From Oreocharis arfaki (lineage: Eukaryota > Chordata > Aves > Passeriformes > Paramythiidae): a stretch of DNA of 64,000 nt. The translations under genes and the position numbers were made by a program. The notes beneath the pieces were generated by a model that was given only the letters and a program-made list of their open reading frames with translations, searched no databases and was not told where the DNA came from. The stretch spans positions 124,001 through 188,000 of the forward strand of contig VZRR01005745.1 of the NCBI GenBank assembly GCA_013398015.1. The letters run 5' to 3'. How positions within the stretch are numbered: the stretch's first letter is position 1; each line of letters starts with the position of its first letter. Shown here in pieces: positions 13,201 to 23,339 of this stretch.

Positions 13201-16200
13201 TCATCCTGCCAGGAACCTCCACAGTCAGTCTTCTGAACAACCTCCTTGGTAGGTAGAAGGTTATCAGATCTCCCAAGCCATCCTTCCCTCAGGCAGGCTT
13301 AGTTCCCTCTAGCTTTTTCTAGTAAGTCGTGCTCCAGCCCCCTTGACCAATTTACGTAATCTCAACAGTTTCACTTAGAAACATCAGCCAGAAGCAGTTT
13401 GCTTTAGCCACTTCAGATTGAGTCCTCTTATTCTTTTCCACTGACGATGAATGTGCTACTTGTGGTAAACTACAAATGCCAGTAAAAGCATCAGCAAGTC
13501 ATGCACTCTTTTGATAAAAATCTAGTACTTTGCCCATTCTGCTGCTGAGAGGAAAAAAAAAAGGTGCATCAGAAAGCACTTATTTTCACACCAGGAATTT
13601 TTCACCCTCTATGCAGTGCAGAAAGGCTATAAGCAGGTTAAGATGTCAAAAGCACCAAACTAGCCTAAAACAGCTGGTATATTCATTACCACTTTAAGTA
13701 TTACTTTTAAAAAGATAGTCCAAAACTGATACCTGAACCTTTTGATATTTGTCTGTAAATTATTGTACATAGATTTATTCAACACACTTGCATTAATTGT
13801 CAGAAGTTTCAACTTCAGTGAGCACTTTAAGACACCATGGCAACGGAAACCATTAGAGCTTTAAGCATTATTAGAGTCTGAACACTTTTTAAGGAAGAGA
13901 TCAATAAACAGGGCTTTGTATAGCATTTTTAGACAAAGTGAATACAACATATGAAAATTTTATTTGAATGCTTCCATAATACATGGCATACCAAAATTCT
14001 GAGTACAAAAAATCATAAGTTGTCTCTTAGGAGTTTCCCCACACTTCAAAAGGAAGAATAATTAGCTACTGTCTGCAGGTAGAAGTTAATTGTAAAGCAG
14101 CAATTAAAACACGTACCTTTGTTCCTAAGCATATCAAAGAAGACATCAAAGATACAAAAGTAACATACATAAAGCAAACAGTCAAAAGGTTAACATAATT
14201 TATAAATAACATGCTGACACCTGTATACTTCACATGGGCAAAAGGCAGTGTACAGGTCTGCATTAAGTCTCCACTAATCATCTTTACTGGTAAGACACAG
14301 GAAAAAGTCAATCTACATAGAACCTTCAGCACAAAGTGAAGCAAAATAGTAAGGGATGTACCTGTCATGAAGCGGTAACGAGAAAGCCAAGCTATTACAA
14401 AGTTACGATTGTTTCAAACTTTCTTTCTTGAAACCCACTCTCCAAGATACGTGTGATCTTGCTTTTTCCATCCTGTATCAACATCAACTTCCAAACAGTT
14501 GGGGTAAGAACACGGTAAAACAAACCCCTTGTTTCCTTTCTGGTAGATATGAACCCAGCACAATCCATTCCTTACTCTCACACAGCCTTTCCTTCTAAGC
14601 ATGAATAACCTACTCTCAAGGAACAACAGAAAGCCAGGTACTTCTAGACACTGACAGACTTCAACCAGAAGTTAGGAAGACCTCTCTCAAAAGAGTTTAA
14701 CTCTGTTGTGAAGAAAGAAAATAATTACTTCAAATAGGACAAGGAAGAGAGACATGTTTAATCAGTACAAGTAGAACAGACCGACTAACTGCAGAGACGG
14801 CATTCTGTAAAAAATCAATACATAAATCCTGTATTATGTTTTATGTTGCTTATTACTCTGCATATCTTATCTGGTTGAACTCCACTCCTACAGAGTTATT
14901 CCTGTGTCACCTTCTTTCAGTGAAAGAAACCAGAGTTCAACATCCAGTACAAGTTTAAGATGTTCAGAATAAACGCCTTCAATCAAGGACCGCACCGCAC
15001 TAATTACACTGTCTAGGCTGTAGCATTAGGGTCTTAATCCAAAACTGTGTACTGGGTTACTAAAGTATCAACAGTTAACTGTGCAAATAAAACTAAGTCA
15101 GTGCCTGCACTTTCAAAAAAGGAAGGAAAAGACTGATCTCAATACAAATACCACCACAAACGGTGACTAGAATGGAAAGATAAACTGAAAATTATGTACA
15201 AAACCATTGCATATTCTTTTTTTTGGGAAAAAAAATTACCATGGAATAAGATGACAGTTCAAAAAACTGAAATAGAAAACTCAAGGCTATTTTGCAATTT
15301 TTGAACTACATTGCTAGCATTTTTTTCAATAAATCAATGATCTGGCAAAGAGAAAATTTAGTTGCAACAGTACTCCTCTCCTGATAGTATGAGTAATTTC
15401 TTAAGCAAACCACAATTTATTGTTTAATTGCTTTTAAAGTCTACCTGCAATTTCAGCTCTCTTGTCTCCTTCCATTAGGGAATCGCAAGGGTAGAGTGTT
15501 AAAATCACATCATATTGCTCTAGTTTTTATCAGGCATATTGACCACAACTGAGCAACTACCAGCCAGTCAGAAAATGAAGAATGCTAACTCAAAAACTAA
15601 ACCATGCTAAACCACTGTGTTGATTCTTCAGCATGTACCTGCACAAGCATTCAACAGATTATCCATCAAATTCTGACTAACATCTTTGAAGACTGAAGTA
15701 ACAGAAAGCAATGGTGACCATGTTCTGACCAGGTGGCAAATACATGGAAAGAAGGGAACAGTTGTCTTTAATTTGGACAGTATATGAAATACCATAAATC
15801 ACTACCACAGGACATGCTATAAAAAAACCCCCAGCATTCTGAAGCCTTGGCACAGCCAATTGCAAGAGCAATCCACACGTAATTCAACTGAAGTCAAGAG
15901 AATAAAGCCTAAAAATACTAGTACATTTCAACATTAACAGCACATTAAAAACCCACTGCCACATAATTTCAAGTTTTAATGAAGATTACTATAATTCTGT
16001 AATTTATGCATTAAACTAAAATAATGAAATAATAATAAAATCTCACCATTTAGACAGATTACTAATCCCTGCCTTCAAATGTACACATTAGTTCAGAAAT
16101 ACGGCTTTTTACCATAGATGGAAAAGATTTCTGCTTGTAGAAAAGGATGGTATTTTAAGACTCATTATCTGGAACTGTCATTTGAACTCAAACAAGGAGA

Positions 16201-18976
16201 AAAAATTACAAGGGGGATGAAAATTCCAATTTTGAGGCTAGGAAAGATCATGTCAATCATATGGATTAGTCTCCTAAATGCTGCAGATGAGACAACTCGA
16301 CAATGTAGTGTCACTTCATGATCATGCTTCTTGTATTTAAGCTATAGCCAATCCTTCAGGTAAGTATAAAACCCTTAGCTAGAAATTTCGAGTAACTAAC
16401 TCCTTACATCTTAACAGCTACTTACTTTCTTTGTTATAAATCCATGGGCTGTTTCTAGAGTGAAATTATGCAGGGAAAATAAAGGATGGAGCAAAAAATA
16501 CATCAAAGAAAGATGAATCCCGGGCAACAGGGTGGAGATGCTATCAAGTCGGACCTTGCACTGGAGAAATCCCACTTGCTTCATTAAGGAAAAAAATCTG
16601 TAATCATACAGGTATAGAATCTAAGAGTCAAGAGAAGAATCCAACTATTCCCTCTCACAAATAGAGAACTAAAGAACTTGCTCTGAGAGCTCTGACCCTT
16701 ATATACAAAGCAGTGCACACATTCAGATCTACAGCAACATCTAATTCCTGATACAACAGCATGTCACCACTCTCAGTGGTGATCTAGGTACTGGAAACAG
16801 AAGAAAACCCTTCTCTTCCTCCTCCTTAATTACTAGAATCCAAACGAAAGTCATCTTCACTGGAAAGCTGTTTTCTGCATCCTTCACTAAGAGATCTGTA
16901 TTTTATTTAAAAGTATGCACTTTGTGTTGAGCTATAATGCATTAGCAATTACTCTTAAGCTTTTACACATCTATTTTTTTTTCTCACTGAGGAAAACAAA
17001 TCTCTCATGAGCAAAAAAGATACCAGGATAGAAGTATTTCCATTCCTCAGAACCCCCACAGATAATTTAACCATGGGGTATGTCCCTTCAGATGAAATAC
17101 TGAAGGTTTATCTTGATCACCACTACAAACATGACCACAGTTATGTACAACCTTCAGATGAATAAAGATCTGATTATTCAAATGTAGCCCTGCTCCATAA
17201 ACCCAATACAAACCAGAAAGATTATTTATACCAACTGCATTTTGAGGTCTTGGTTAGTCCAAAATCCTTCTATTGATGTTGTGCTACACTCTGAATTAAA
17301 TTTAAATCCTAAATACTTGGTTCCTTCTACTACTACATTCACCACTTGTCACACTCCTGTTTCTAAAGTTTCCTGCACTGAGCCCAATGAATTCCTATAT
17401 GGAAGGTACAGCCTCTCTCCATCCCTCCTTTTATGCTACTTAGGTACTTCAAATTCTTTCCCTGCTGTCATTGTTATTAAGGAAATCAGAGACACTTTCC
17501 AATTTTTTTAGATATCAAGCTACTTCAAATATACTAGAAAAATTCTTCGAAAAGAGCCAGAGATGCAAATTATAATTTCACAAACTTAAAAGGATACAAG
17601 AATATTCAATGTATATCAAAACCCACATCTCTATTACAGGTGACAACTGAAAAACAGTAAACTGGTTTGGCAACCAGGTAACTAATTTCCCTTTTTAAAA
17701 ATTAACTGTTTAATTTAACAGTTGGTCACAACAAGGATTATAAAAACCACCTTACAGCTATTTCCCAGGTGGTGAACAGGGTGAACTAGGACTTCAGAGT
17801 GTGATACAACAGCCACGAGCAGTAGGCTATTCACTCAGAGTATTACGGTTTCCTAGAACTCCAAAACACAAAATACTACATATTACTGGACTACAAAATT
17901 CAGGATGAAGATGTAAGTTTGCTGGTTTGTTTTTGTTTGTTTTTTTATTTTACTTTAAGAGGAGTTGATTCTGCAATACTCTTATAACCTAAACCATGCC
18001 TTTGTCATCTCTCACTTTTGGAGTTCTTCTAAAACACAAACTTTCCCTCCTCAAACCACTTTTATCTTCTTTCTCATCCTCACCTTCCAGGCTGCGCAAG
18101 TTCTACCCGTGCCTCACAGGTTATATTTCCATCACCTGCCTGATGACAGGCGGTATTTCACTAAATACTCTTTCCTTAGAGGTGACCTGGAAAGGAAAAA
18201 ACCACCAGGGTTCTTTTTGCTTCCTTACGATGAAAACTTGACAGGTTCATAAACAGAAGCCTGATTGTTCCTGGGTCCCCACCTTCTGAGATACCAGGCT
18301 ATTGAACTCCTGCAATAACAGGCTGTGAGCGTGGTTTATTGTTTGTAGGGACAGGCTACAACGGCTTCCCGGATGAGCCAAAATTACACTTAAGGAATCT
18401 TAAATGCTCAGTGGAAGAAGGTGAAAGTGCTACATATTCAAACAAAAGCATAAAGAGAAAACAAGTATAATAAATAGAATTTACAAGTTAGCAATTAGAA
18501 AAGAGGAAAGATGTTTAAGTCAAAATACTCCTAAGGTTGTAATTTTTAAGAAGGCTCCAGAAAGCAATTGTAGGCTTTCTTCAGACCACAAAACCAGCAA
18601 CAAAACACACAAGGCGGGCTAAGCTTAGGTCATCTTTTGGTGCCTCACTTTACGTGCACGTCAGTGCGTTCCATACCCAGAGGCTCTCCCAGACCCCGGG
18701 ACAGGGCCAGGCTCCTGCAGCCCCCCAGTTGCCCCAGAGCCCGTCCCGGGTCAGGCACACACACACCCCTCCTGCTGCCCGAGGGCTGCGGCAGCGATCC
18801 CTCCACGCCCCTCACCTCCCCGCTGTACCTTGCGCTGCTTTACGACAGCGCTCGCGTAACTTCTCCCAGACTACCAAGGATTTTAGAAGCCAAAAAATGA
18901 AACCAGACTCGCGACACCGGCCCCACAGCCGCCGCAGGAGGCTCATAGGCCCAGCCCGAACGTTCCCTCTCCGTAC
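4205..18976 (-). other. MARCHF5: MARCHF5 intron 1
   Basis: This 14.8-kb intron separates the 15-residue start exon from the RING exon. It is AT-rich with scattered A and T runs and one CR1-like fragment near 13 kb. The short ORFs in it (for example 7163-7462, 8542-9136, 14066-14626 and 17965-18252) show no protein family that I recognise. A faint stretch at about 9300-9360 could be a very old CR1 remnant, but it is too diverged to call. The part closest to exon 1, from about 18650, belongs to the CpG island. Confidence 0.85.
12976..13200 (-). mobile_element. CR1-like LINE 3' fragment, old
   Basis: On the plus strand the segment opens with ATCACAGAATTATAGGTTGG followed by AAGCGACC. It continues through GATCTTGTCAGACCTCCTG and, further on, CTGGGCAACCTG...CTCAACTGCATCACCCTCAC. 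This is the order of blocks in the reverse complement of the avian CR1 3' end, so the element is inserted in minus orientation, the same sense as MARCHF5. It is strongly diverged, has a scrambled middle and carries no coding capacity; overlapping ORFs are chance. The distal boundary is uncertain by some 60 bases. A RepeatMasker run with the avian library would settle family and ends. Confidence 0.7.
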
Positions 18977-19020
18977 CTGTCCATGGTCTGTGGCAGCGCC
19001 AAGCCCGTCTGCTCGGCCAT
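18977..19020 (-). CDS. MARCHF5: MARCHF5 exon 1, start codon
   Basis: On the minus strand this reads ATG and 14 codons plus two bases, giving MAEQTGLALPQTMD and the first two bases of Arg15. The donor is ATGGACAG|GTACGG. Joined to exon 2 it yields ...TMDRSCWVCFATDEDD, the correct MARCHF5 junction. The start has a strong Kozak context (GCCATGG: G at -3 and at +4). The frame stays open upstream of this ATG, but that is expected in a CpG island and the family starts here. The N-terminal dozen residues differ from the mammalian protein as I recall it; this tail lies before the RING finger and is poorly conserved. Confidence 0.95.
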
Positions 19021-19330
19021 GGCCCCGGGCGGAGGAGCGGGCCCAGCCAAGGGCCCGGAGCCTGACAAAGGCGTCACGCGTGCGGCAGCGGAGAAAGGGG
19101 AGCGAACGGGAAGGCGGCAAATCCGCCCTATCGCAGGACGGCCGGGGCGGTCCCTCCTTCGGCAGGCGGGACGCGGCGCAGGGCTGGTGGCCGGGGCAGG
19201 ACGGATGGCCCGGGCCGCCGCGGGCAAAGGCGGCAAGCGCTGAGCGCAGCCGCGCCGCCCGTCACCCGGCCGCCCAGCGCGTTTGCGCCAAGGGCGGAGC
19301 GCGGGCCCGTGCCCGGAGCGCTGGGGGCGC

Positions 19331-19343
19331 CGGGAATTGTAGT
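19331..19343 (-). promoter_or_regulatory. ACTAYRNNNCCCR (ZNF143/Staf-type) site 1
   Basis: The minus strand reads ACTACAATTCCCG, a perfect match to the ACTAYRNNNCCCR promoter motif associated with ZNF143. It lies between the two divergent start codons, which is the usual setting of this motif in CpG-island bidirectional promoters. The match is seen directly; binding is inferred. Confidence 0.7.
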
Positions 19344-19387
19344 CCTGCCCTAGTCCCGCCGCGATCCCACGGCAGTCCTGCCGCCGC

Positions 19388-19400
19388 TGGGAGCTGTAGT
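19388..19400 (-). promoter_or_regulatory. ACTAYRNNNCCCR (ZNF143/Staf-type) site 2
   Basis: The minus strand reads ACTACAGCTCCCA, a second perfect match, 57 bp from the first and in the same orientation. Surrounding bases of the two copies are also similar (TAGTCC(T/C)GCC follows on the plus strand), suggesting a local duplication. Confidence 0.7.
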
Positions 19401-19454
19401 CCCGCCGCCGGCGCGGGTTTAAAGGTCCGGCGGGGCGCTCCCCCTGCCCTGCCC

Positions 19455-19509
19455 ATGTCTCTCCTCGCCGCCGTCGCGCAGTCGCTGCCCGGCTCCGCGC
19501 GCGGGGCAG
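19455..19509 (+). other. CPEB3: Probable CPEB3 exon 1, 3' part with in-frame ATG
   Basis: A good donor, GGGGCAG|GTACGG, lies at 19509/19510 in the CpG island and fits the 5' leader exon expected for CPEB3. From the ATG at 19455 there are 18 codons plus one base with no stop. Splicing to the acceptor at 27495 completes an Ala codon and continues AAQT directly into the known CPEB3 Met. The result is either a 22-residue N-terminal extension or simply leader sequence. The ATG context is weak (C at -3, T at +4), so leaky scanning to the downstream ATG is likely. The transcription start is unknown; the exon's 5' end is not called. Exon use is inferred from the donor and island position only. Confidence 0.5.
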
Positions 19510-19623
19510 GTACGGGAGCGCGGCGGGGTGGCCGAGCGGGGTCTGCGGGGGGAAGGTCCGCGGCCGGCGGCTGCCGCCCCTCCTGCCGCCCACCCCCCGC
19601 CACTGGCCGGGACCCCTCACGGG

Positions 19624-19687
19624 TGGAGGGAGGGAAGGAAAGAGGGAGGGAGGGAAGGAAGGAAGAGAGAGAGAGAGAGAGAGGGAG
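19624..19687 (+). repeat. GGA/GGAA/GA purine simple repeat
   Basis: This is an all-purine stretch of GGGA and GGAA units passing into a run of GA dinucleotides, just downstream of the inferred CPEB3 donor. Such tracts are length-variable and can affect promoter chromatin; no specific function can be read from it. Confidence 0.9.
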
Positions 19688-20117
19688 TGTAGATTGCCTG
19701 CTCTGCCCCCTCCCGCTCCCGCAGGGACCCCTTCGGGCAGGAGCATTCCCCATTCCCTCCCCTGCCGAACAGGTGCAGGCGGCCCCTGCCTCTGCTTGGC
19801 CGCCGGGCCCCGGGACCTGTCCTCAGGGCCGAGGGGACCCTGCCAGGTGCCAGCCCCGACCGGGCTGCCCTGAAGGGCGGTGGCTGGAACGGCGGAAGGG
19901 AAATTAATCCGTTTCAGTGGTGGTGTTGTCAATGACAAGGACAAGCATCCAGCGCCCTTGTAAGTGGCACTTGGTGCTAGATGGAGGCCCAGTGACCACT
20001 GGCTTCTGCGTGCAAGTGGGGTGAGGGATGGCACGGCCGGTGGTAATGGCGACGCTCTCTTTTGGGTTTGTTGGTGTGTTTCCTAATGGGAAAAAGTCCT
20101 TCTAAGGTGCTTTTAAA

Positions 20118-20165
20118 ATTTGTTGTATGTTCAGAAGTCATAATATTTGTTGTATGTTCAGAAGT
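20118..20165 (+). repeat. Two-copy 27-bp direct repeat
   Basis: A 21-base sequence beginning ATTTGTTGTATGTTCAGAAG occurs at 20118-20138 and identically at 20145-20165, a period of 27 bp. The perfect identity points to a recent local duplication. Confidence 0.9.
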
Positions 20166-21454
20166 TTCTACAGCATTACAGTCTGAAAATCTGGAAATTT
20201 AGAAGCTGAAGAGCCTTTATAGAGCAGAGAGGTGGATAGCACCTGGAAAGAAGTTGTCTTTCCAATTATCTTCATCATGGGTGTCTGTCTCCTGCTCTCA
20301 CGTCATGCTCCCCAAGCAAAGGCAATAGCCTGTTTTTCAGAGGCAGTTGTGACACGACAGATTCTTGGAAAGATTAGTTAGTAAAAATCAACTTCTAATT
20401 TTTCTTTTCATGTTATATTTTTAAAGAATAGCTCTTGTAATAAGTTTTGCTATATGAAGCTAGTCCCTGTACCTTGTGTAAACTACATTGCAGTTGCTGT
20501 TCAAGGTTGTAATTTACAGGGCCAAGCCCAGGGTGCAACTGTGCAGCTGCATCAACCTACAGCTGTTCTTGGTTGAGATCAAGCATTTGCATGTACGTGA
20601 TAATAGACATCAGGTGGAATAGGAAGGCAAGTTTAGGGAATATACTGGATTCTTTGACTGTGCTGCCTTAGCTAGGGACAATACAGTCTGGTTTTGAGAG
20701 TCTTTGGGGAGGGAAAATTGTTGTCAGAATGTGTGTAGAACACCTGGACTTGGACTTGTAAGCAGTATTATGTGCATAACAGTAAGGGCATGTATAAAGG
20801 TAAGAAGGGCGTTGTTTATTTTCTAATTGCTACGAATATCGTAAACAGGAATGCTGAAGTATTTACAGAGATGTGAATGTTCCTTGCAGGAGGAATGTAT
20901 AGAAACAGGTAGGAAGAAGGCATTGACATCGTGTCCCAGAAAACTTATTTTGTACTTTTTCTTGGGACCATAAAATTCAATATTGCTACCACTGTTGAGG
21001 AGTGTTGGATGTACAATAGCCTGAGTAAACCACATAGGCATGACCTCCTGGAAGAGATCCTAATACACACTGTCCTAATTACAGCTGTCCGTGGCATGTA
21101 AGAGCAATATTAGATATCAAGAGTTTCTGGTTCCTATTCTTGCTCTGGGCTAAGCTCATTGTCTATTGGCCAGAACATTGAGCAACTAGGCTAGCCTAGC
21201 TTTGGTTTTTTATATTTATTCTTAAGTGTTACAAATGGAAATAGGGAAGCTGGTTATATTTCTAGGAGTATGTGGTTTGTGCAATTTCTGTATTTTTGCT
21301 TTGGAGTTGAAAGGATGTTCTAGTTGCCTGCCATTTATGATAAAGGTCATAGTGACTAATAATGGCTGTGAAGAATATTTACCTGAAGAAAATATTCTAA
21401 TTTTTTTCCAAACATGAAAAATAAAACCATAATAGGATACATAAAAGCATAATT

Positions 21455-21721
21455 GGACAAGCTTTAGTGGTTTTAAACTAAAAGAGGGTAGATTTAGATT
21501 GAACATAAGGAAGAAATCTTTTACGATGAGGGTGGTAACCGTGGCACCTATGCCTGGCAGTGGCATAGGTCATCCAGAGAGAGGGTGGATTCCTCATCCC
21601 TGGAAACATTTAAGGTCAGGTTAAGCAACCTGATCTGGTTGAGCATGTCCCTACTCATTGCAGGGAGGTTGGACTAGAGGAGCTTTAAAGGTCCCTTGCA
21701 ACCCAAAGCATTCTATAATGG
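21455..21721 (+). mobile_element. CR1 LINE 3' end, truncated
   Basis: The block order matches the CR1 3' end in plus orientation: GGTTTTAAACTAAAAGAGGG, then TAGATTTAGATTGAACATAAGGAAGAAAT, GAGGGTGGT, CATCCCTGGAAAC, AACCTGATCTGG, TGTCCCTACTCATTGCAGGG, AGGTTGGACTAGA and AGGTCCCTTGCAACCCAAAGC, ending in ATTCTATAATGG. It is 5' truncated as usual for CR1, with no reverse-transcriptase coding left. The middle (around 21545-21580) is altered and contains a small inverted CCTATGCC/GGCATAGG pair. Its presence is the best single hint that the genome is avian or otherwise sauropsid. Confidence 0.9.
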
Positions 21722-21982
21722 GAGATCCCTTAACATCCCATAAATAGCTTAAAGATTCTGAAATCCAGAAACTGATCTGTGGAAACTATTGGACAGCTTG
21801 GGGTATATGTTCTTTGTCTGCTCTTTCCGGAATCAAAGTGTGATCCTAAAATACGTATAAAACCAACTAGTTTTAAATTTGAAAAAACTACTTCCTTATT
21901 CCCAGACAGAGCAAGAGTCATCATTCCATCCTTCTCTGTTCTCCTTCACAAGACTGGATATGCAGCTGCTCTATTCAAATGC

Positions 21983-22080
21983 TTGCTTTATTCTCCCCTA
22001 CAATCTCCTCCTTCACTCTCCCTCATCCCCCTTTTCTCTTCATTTTCTCTCTACTTTTTGTTCTTTATGCTTCCTTCTTT
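21983..22080 (+). repeat. Pyrimidine-rich tract
   Basis: About 100 bases are dominated by C and T (CTCC, TTCTC and CCCCTTTTC units). Overlapping ORFs of 89-129 codons are low-complexity readings of it. The tract is not a simple tandem repeat. Confidence 0.7.
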
Positions 22081-23304
22081 GCATTGGCAATTTCCACTGT
22101 AAATCTCAGATTGCCTCTTGCATTTTTTTCATTTTTAAACTATTGCTTCCCATGTCATCCCTTAATAGATCTTTCTTTGTTTCTTCCTTCTGTTTCTACG
22201 ATGTTCACTGCACTCTGCCTCACTCTGTCATCGCTTACCTGCACCTGATAGTAAGTAGGTACATTTGAGCTGAGGGAGAACTCTCCTGGGAGCAGGCTCA
22301 GTTTGGCCAGTGCAAAGTGAGGGAAAGTGGCTGCTCTTCCTGGAGGTTTGCCAGGGCTCAGCTCCCGGACACTGGCTGGAGGTAGCAGCCATTTTGAATT
22401 AAGTAAAACTGCGCATTTGAAGGCAAGTACAGAACTTAATGAAAATCACCAAAAACAATATAAGCTGTTCAGGGCTTAAAATTGAGCCCTAAAATTGGCT
22501 ATCAGATTTACTGCAAAATATCAACGTTTAAAATACTAAATGGTTTGATAACAAATTTAAACAGATTTAAGCTTAATAAAGAAGTTGACAAGCAATTACG
22601 GAAAGAATTACGTGGAGGTAGATTAAATATACATAGATGACTATTTCAGTGAGGCCTGAAGAAGAGGAAAAGAAGACAAATAATGAAGGAGCTGTAGAAT
22701 AAAGAAGGAACTGTACCTTAATGCAGTTCTTCTGACCTGACAGTATTGAAACTGTTGAAATTATTCACTGTTTTCAACAAAGCTAAGTAACCTGGCAATG
22801 CAGGAGTATTTTCTTTTGGCAAATCTGAATATTAACTGCTAAGATAGTAGTATGTAAAATTAAATTACAAGATCAGTTAGGCATTTTTCATCTACTTTGT
22901 TCCATTTTTTAGAAGATAAGTAGCCCTCAGTTAGGCTAAAATGAAACTAATTAAGCTGAAAAACATTTCTACAATAAAACTTGGGGTTTTTTCAGTAGCA
23001 TAACACTTCATTTTAACCTTCAAGCTAGCTGGAATAGTCACTTTCTGTCAAAAAGACTAGCATGGTTTGTTAGTCTTATGAGGCTTAAAGAGGCTTAAAT
23101 TGCTTAATAATGAATTTCTTACAATAAAAATACACTTTATACTATGTTAATTGAATTAACTTGGCTTATTTGGGCCTTCCTTACATTTATTTCTTTGGAA
23201 CTGGCCCAGGTCAAGTACTTCATATACCAGATTGAATTAAGCTCTGATTCAGCTGTCATTACTATCTTTTAACTTTCAGTTATGAGAGAGCTGGTTGCTA
23301 GAAA

Positions 23305-23305
<1 letters not shown>

Positions 23306-23336
<31 letters not shown>
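23306..23336 (+). repeat. Poly(A) run, 31 bases
   Basis: This is an uninterrupted run of 31 A residues preceded by GAAAC. It could be the tail of an old retroposed insertion, but no recognisable element body or target-site duplication is visible around it. Confidence 0.9.

Positions 23337-23339
<3 letters not shown>

Larger units (their letters stand above)
18650..19910. promoter_or_regulatory. CpG island, shared MARCHF5/CPEB3 promoter region
   Basis: GC and CpG content rise sharply here compared with the AT-rich flanks on both sides. The island contains the MARCHF5 start exon on the minus strand (ATG at 19018-19020) and the probable CPEB3 first exon on the plus strand (ATG-containing ORF from 19455, donor at 19510). 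The two start codons diverge and lie about 435 bp apart, so the sequence between them is a bidirectional promoter candidate. No TATA box is obvious in that interval; the initiation is probably dispersed. Head-to-head MARCHF5-CPEB3 order is also the arrangement known from the human genome. Long GC-rich ORFs running through the island on both strands are a by-product of few stop codons. Confidence 0.85.

Noticed and set aside
12960..13276. ORFs on both strands near 13 kb
   Set aside because: They lie on the degraded CR1-like fragment and do not correspond to its reverse transcriptase.
18654..20034. Very long ORFs on both strands of the CpG island (417 codons plus, 363 codons minus)
   Set aside because: Stop codons are rare in GC-rich DNA. 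Only the MARCHF5 start exon on the minus strand, and possibly the short CPEB3 leader frame on the plus strand, fit splice sites or known protein; the rest is low-complexity Arg/Pro/Gly reading.
21779..22268. ORFs of 89-129 codons, hydrophobic Phe/Leu/Ser-rich
   Set aside because: They are translations of a pyrimidine-rich tract, with no start context or splice signals.
23306..23336. Poly(A) run as tail of a processed pseudogene
   Set aside because: No gene-like or SINE-like body precedes it, and I see no target-site duplication on either side.
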